A stretch of 5,104 nucleotides of DNA from Deltaproteobacteria bacterium (lineage in GTDB: Bacteria; Desulfobacterota; DSM-4660; Desulfatiglandales; Desulfatiglandaceae), in NCBI GenBank assembly GCA_019307165.1, contig JAFDKD010000288.1:1-5104 (forward strand). Reading direction: 5' to 3'. Position numbers and translations under genes: made by a program. The notes beneath the pieces were generated by a model. That model saw nothing but the letters and a program-made list of their open reading frames with translations. It was not told the origin of the DNA and did not search any database. The first letter of the stretch is position 1, and each line of letters begins with the position of its first letter. This document shows positions 4,557 through 5,104 of the stretch, piece after piece.

Positions 4557-4575
4557 GTACAGGTTATTGTACAAT
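4554..4575 (-). promoter_or_regulatory. yefM-yoeB operator: two TGTACA palindromes
   Basis: CCTGTACAGG (4554-4563) and ATTGTACAAT (4566-4575) are perfect 10-bp palindromes, each with a TGTACA core (4556-4561 and 4568-4573). The centres are 12 bp apart. The E. coli yefM-yoeB operator is known to have two palindromes with TGTACA cores at this same 12-bp spacing, bound by YefM and YefM-YoeB. Here one palindrome covers the -10 box and the other the expected start of transcription and part of the ribosome-binding site. Confidence 0.88.
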
Positions 4576-4593
4576 TGCGGGTGTATTTGTCAA
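4566..4593 (-). promoter_or_regulatory. yefM-yoeB promoter
   Basis: On the minus strand a consensus -35 TTGACA (4593-4588) is followed after 16 nt by TACAAT (4571-4566), one mismatch from the -10 consensus. The -10 lies inside the second operator palindrome, and transcription should begin near 4559, inside the first, leaving a leader of about 15 nt. This predicts a strong promoter shut by autorepression. Confidence 0.85.
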
Positions 4594-4616
4594 GCGTTTA
4601 GATTGGATCGCCGACC

Positions 4617-5104
4617 GTGAGAGCAACGCCAACCATAATCGCATGTTTATTCGCATTCCTGATTATTTCAGGCTGCGACATCCAATATCGTATTCTCTAC
4701 CATCCCGATGGGTCCGTTCCCTCCGAGGCATCGCTCTCAGCGGCTGGAATTAAGTCCTGGCCCGGCGCTTATCAGGATTACCGCGGCTTTATCGGCGCAA
4801 ACAGGCAGGCGTTTACCAAAGGCACGATCGTCGTGTTTCACGGGAACGCGGGGACCGCCGACGACCGGATTTTCTATATCAGGACCCTGGGCGCTCTGGG
4901 GTACCGGGTTATTCTGGCCGAATACCCACGGTATGGCGGTCGCACGGGAGAATTGGGAGAACGGGCATTTGTGGAGGACGCATGCGAAACGGTGCGCCTG
5001 GCTTTCAGAAAATACGGTGGCCCGCTTTTCCTCGTGGGGGAATCCCTGGGGTGCGGGGTGGCGGCGGCGGCTGCCCATGATGCACCGGTCCCCCTGGACG
5101 GGAT
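4617..5104 (+). CDS. Lipoprotein-anchored alpha/beta hydrolase (3' end outside window)
   Basis: The frame opens after a TAG at 4599-4601 and continues to the window edge without a stop, so 162 codons of an incomplete gene are seen. From the GTG at 4617 it begins MRATPTIIACLFAFLIISGC, a lipoprotein signal peptide with lipobox ISGC; Cys20 would be lipidated and the protein held at the membrane outside the cytoplasm. After a linker, the hydrolase domain shows VFHGNAG (73-79; oxyanion-side HG motif), LGYRVILAEYPRYGGRTGE (about 91-109) and the nucleophile elbow GESLG (141-145) with Ser143. The pattern resembles YfhR/ABHD13 (Bem46)-like hydrolases. The acid and His of the triad would lie beyond 5104. 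The start is the only plausible one in frame, but its ribosome-binding sequence (GGA at 4605) is weak. It is divergent from yefM, with 72 nt between the starts. The substrate is unknown. Confidence 0.88.
   Translation, partial: MRATPTIIACLFAFLIISGCDIQYRILYHPDGSVPSEASLSAAGIKSWPGAYQDYRGFIGANRQAFTKGTIVVFHGNAGTADDRIFYIRTLGALGYRVILAEYPRYGGRTGELGERAFVEDACETVRLAFRKYGGPLFLVGESLGCGVAAAAAHDAPVPLDG

Noticed and set aside
4545..4574. 10-codon N-terminal extension of YefM
   Set aside because: It would be encoded by the operator and the Shine-Dalgarno itself. The ATG at 4544 has AGGAGG at ideal distance and gives the exact E. coli length.
4454..4753. 99-codon plus-strand frame across yefM and the hydrolase start
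   Set aside because: It overlaps yefM in antisense and the lipoprotein in another frame. The lipoprotein frame has a signal peptide and hydrolase motifs, so this frame is a shadow.
4737..5078. 113-codon minus-strand frame at the right end
   Set aside because: It is antisense to the lipoprotein hydrolase and shows no family features.

Overview
The window looks like bacterial chromosome of moderately high GC. The G/C-tract hairpin element near the left end and the mix of genes resemble Desulfobacterota (the former deltaproteobacteria). That assignment rests on general resemblance only; there is no rRNA or other marker gene here.

Layout. Positions 1-130 hold a repeat element (nested G/C-tract inverted repeats, then a heptanucleotide repeat). 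Three genes follow on the minus strand. Reading in the direction of transcription they are a histidine phosphatase (2244 to 1696), a Sir2 NAD-dependent deacylase (1430 to 672) and a small NTF2/SnoaL-like protein (603 to 178). The last two are 68 nt apart and may be co-transcribed; a 265-nt gap with a REP-like hairpin and a second heptad repeat separates the phosphatase from them. A 398-nt AT-richer divergent intergenic region (2245-2642) carries a candidate phosphatase promoter and a long-loop inverted repeat. On its plus-strand side is a tight two-gene unit: an OsmC-family protein and, one base after its stop, a FabK/nitronate-monooxygenase-like flavoenzyme. The flavoenzyme has Asn where the family's catalytic His is expected.

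Convergent to that unit is a complete yefM-yoeB type II toxin-antitoxin operon on the minus strand (4544 to 4042), with all expected catalytic and DNA-binding residues and a 4-nt GTGA overlap. Its control region is unusually easy to read: a TTGACA-N16-TACAAT promoter overlaid by two TGTACA palindromes exactly 12 bp apart, centre to centre. Divergent from it, and cut by the right edge, is a lipoprotein-anchored alpha/beta hydrolase (from 4617) that starts at GTG and has a clear lipobox.

I found no CRISPR array, tRNA, rRNA, transposase or phage gene, and no clearly undescribed multi-gene system. The most informative points are the toxin-antitoxin operator geometry, the His-to-Asn change in the flavoenzyme and its coupling to OsmC, a possible 11-codon leader ORF in front of sir2, and the recurring pairing of a hairpin with a heptad repeat just downstream of minus-strand genes.
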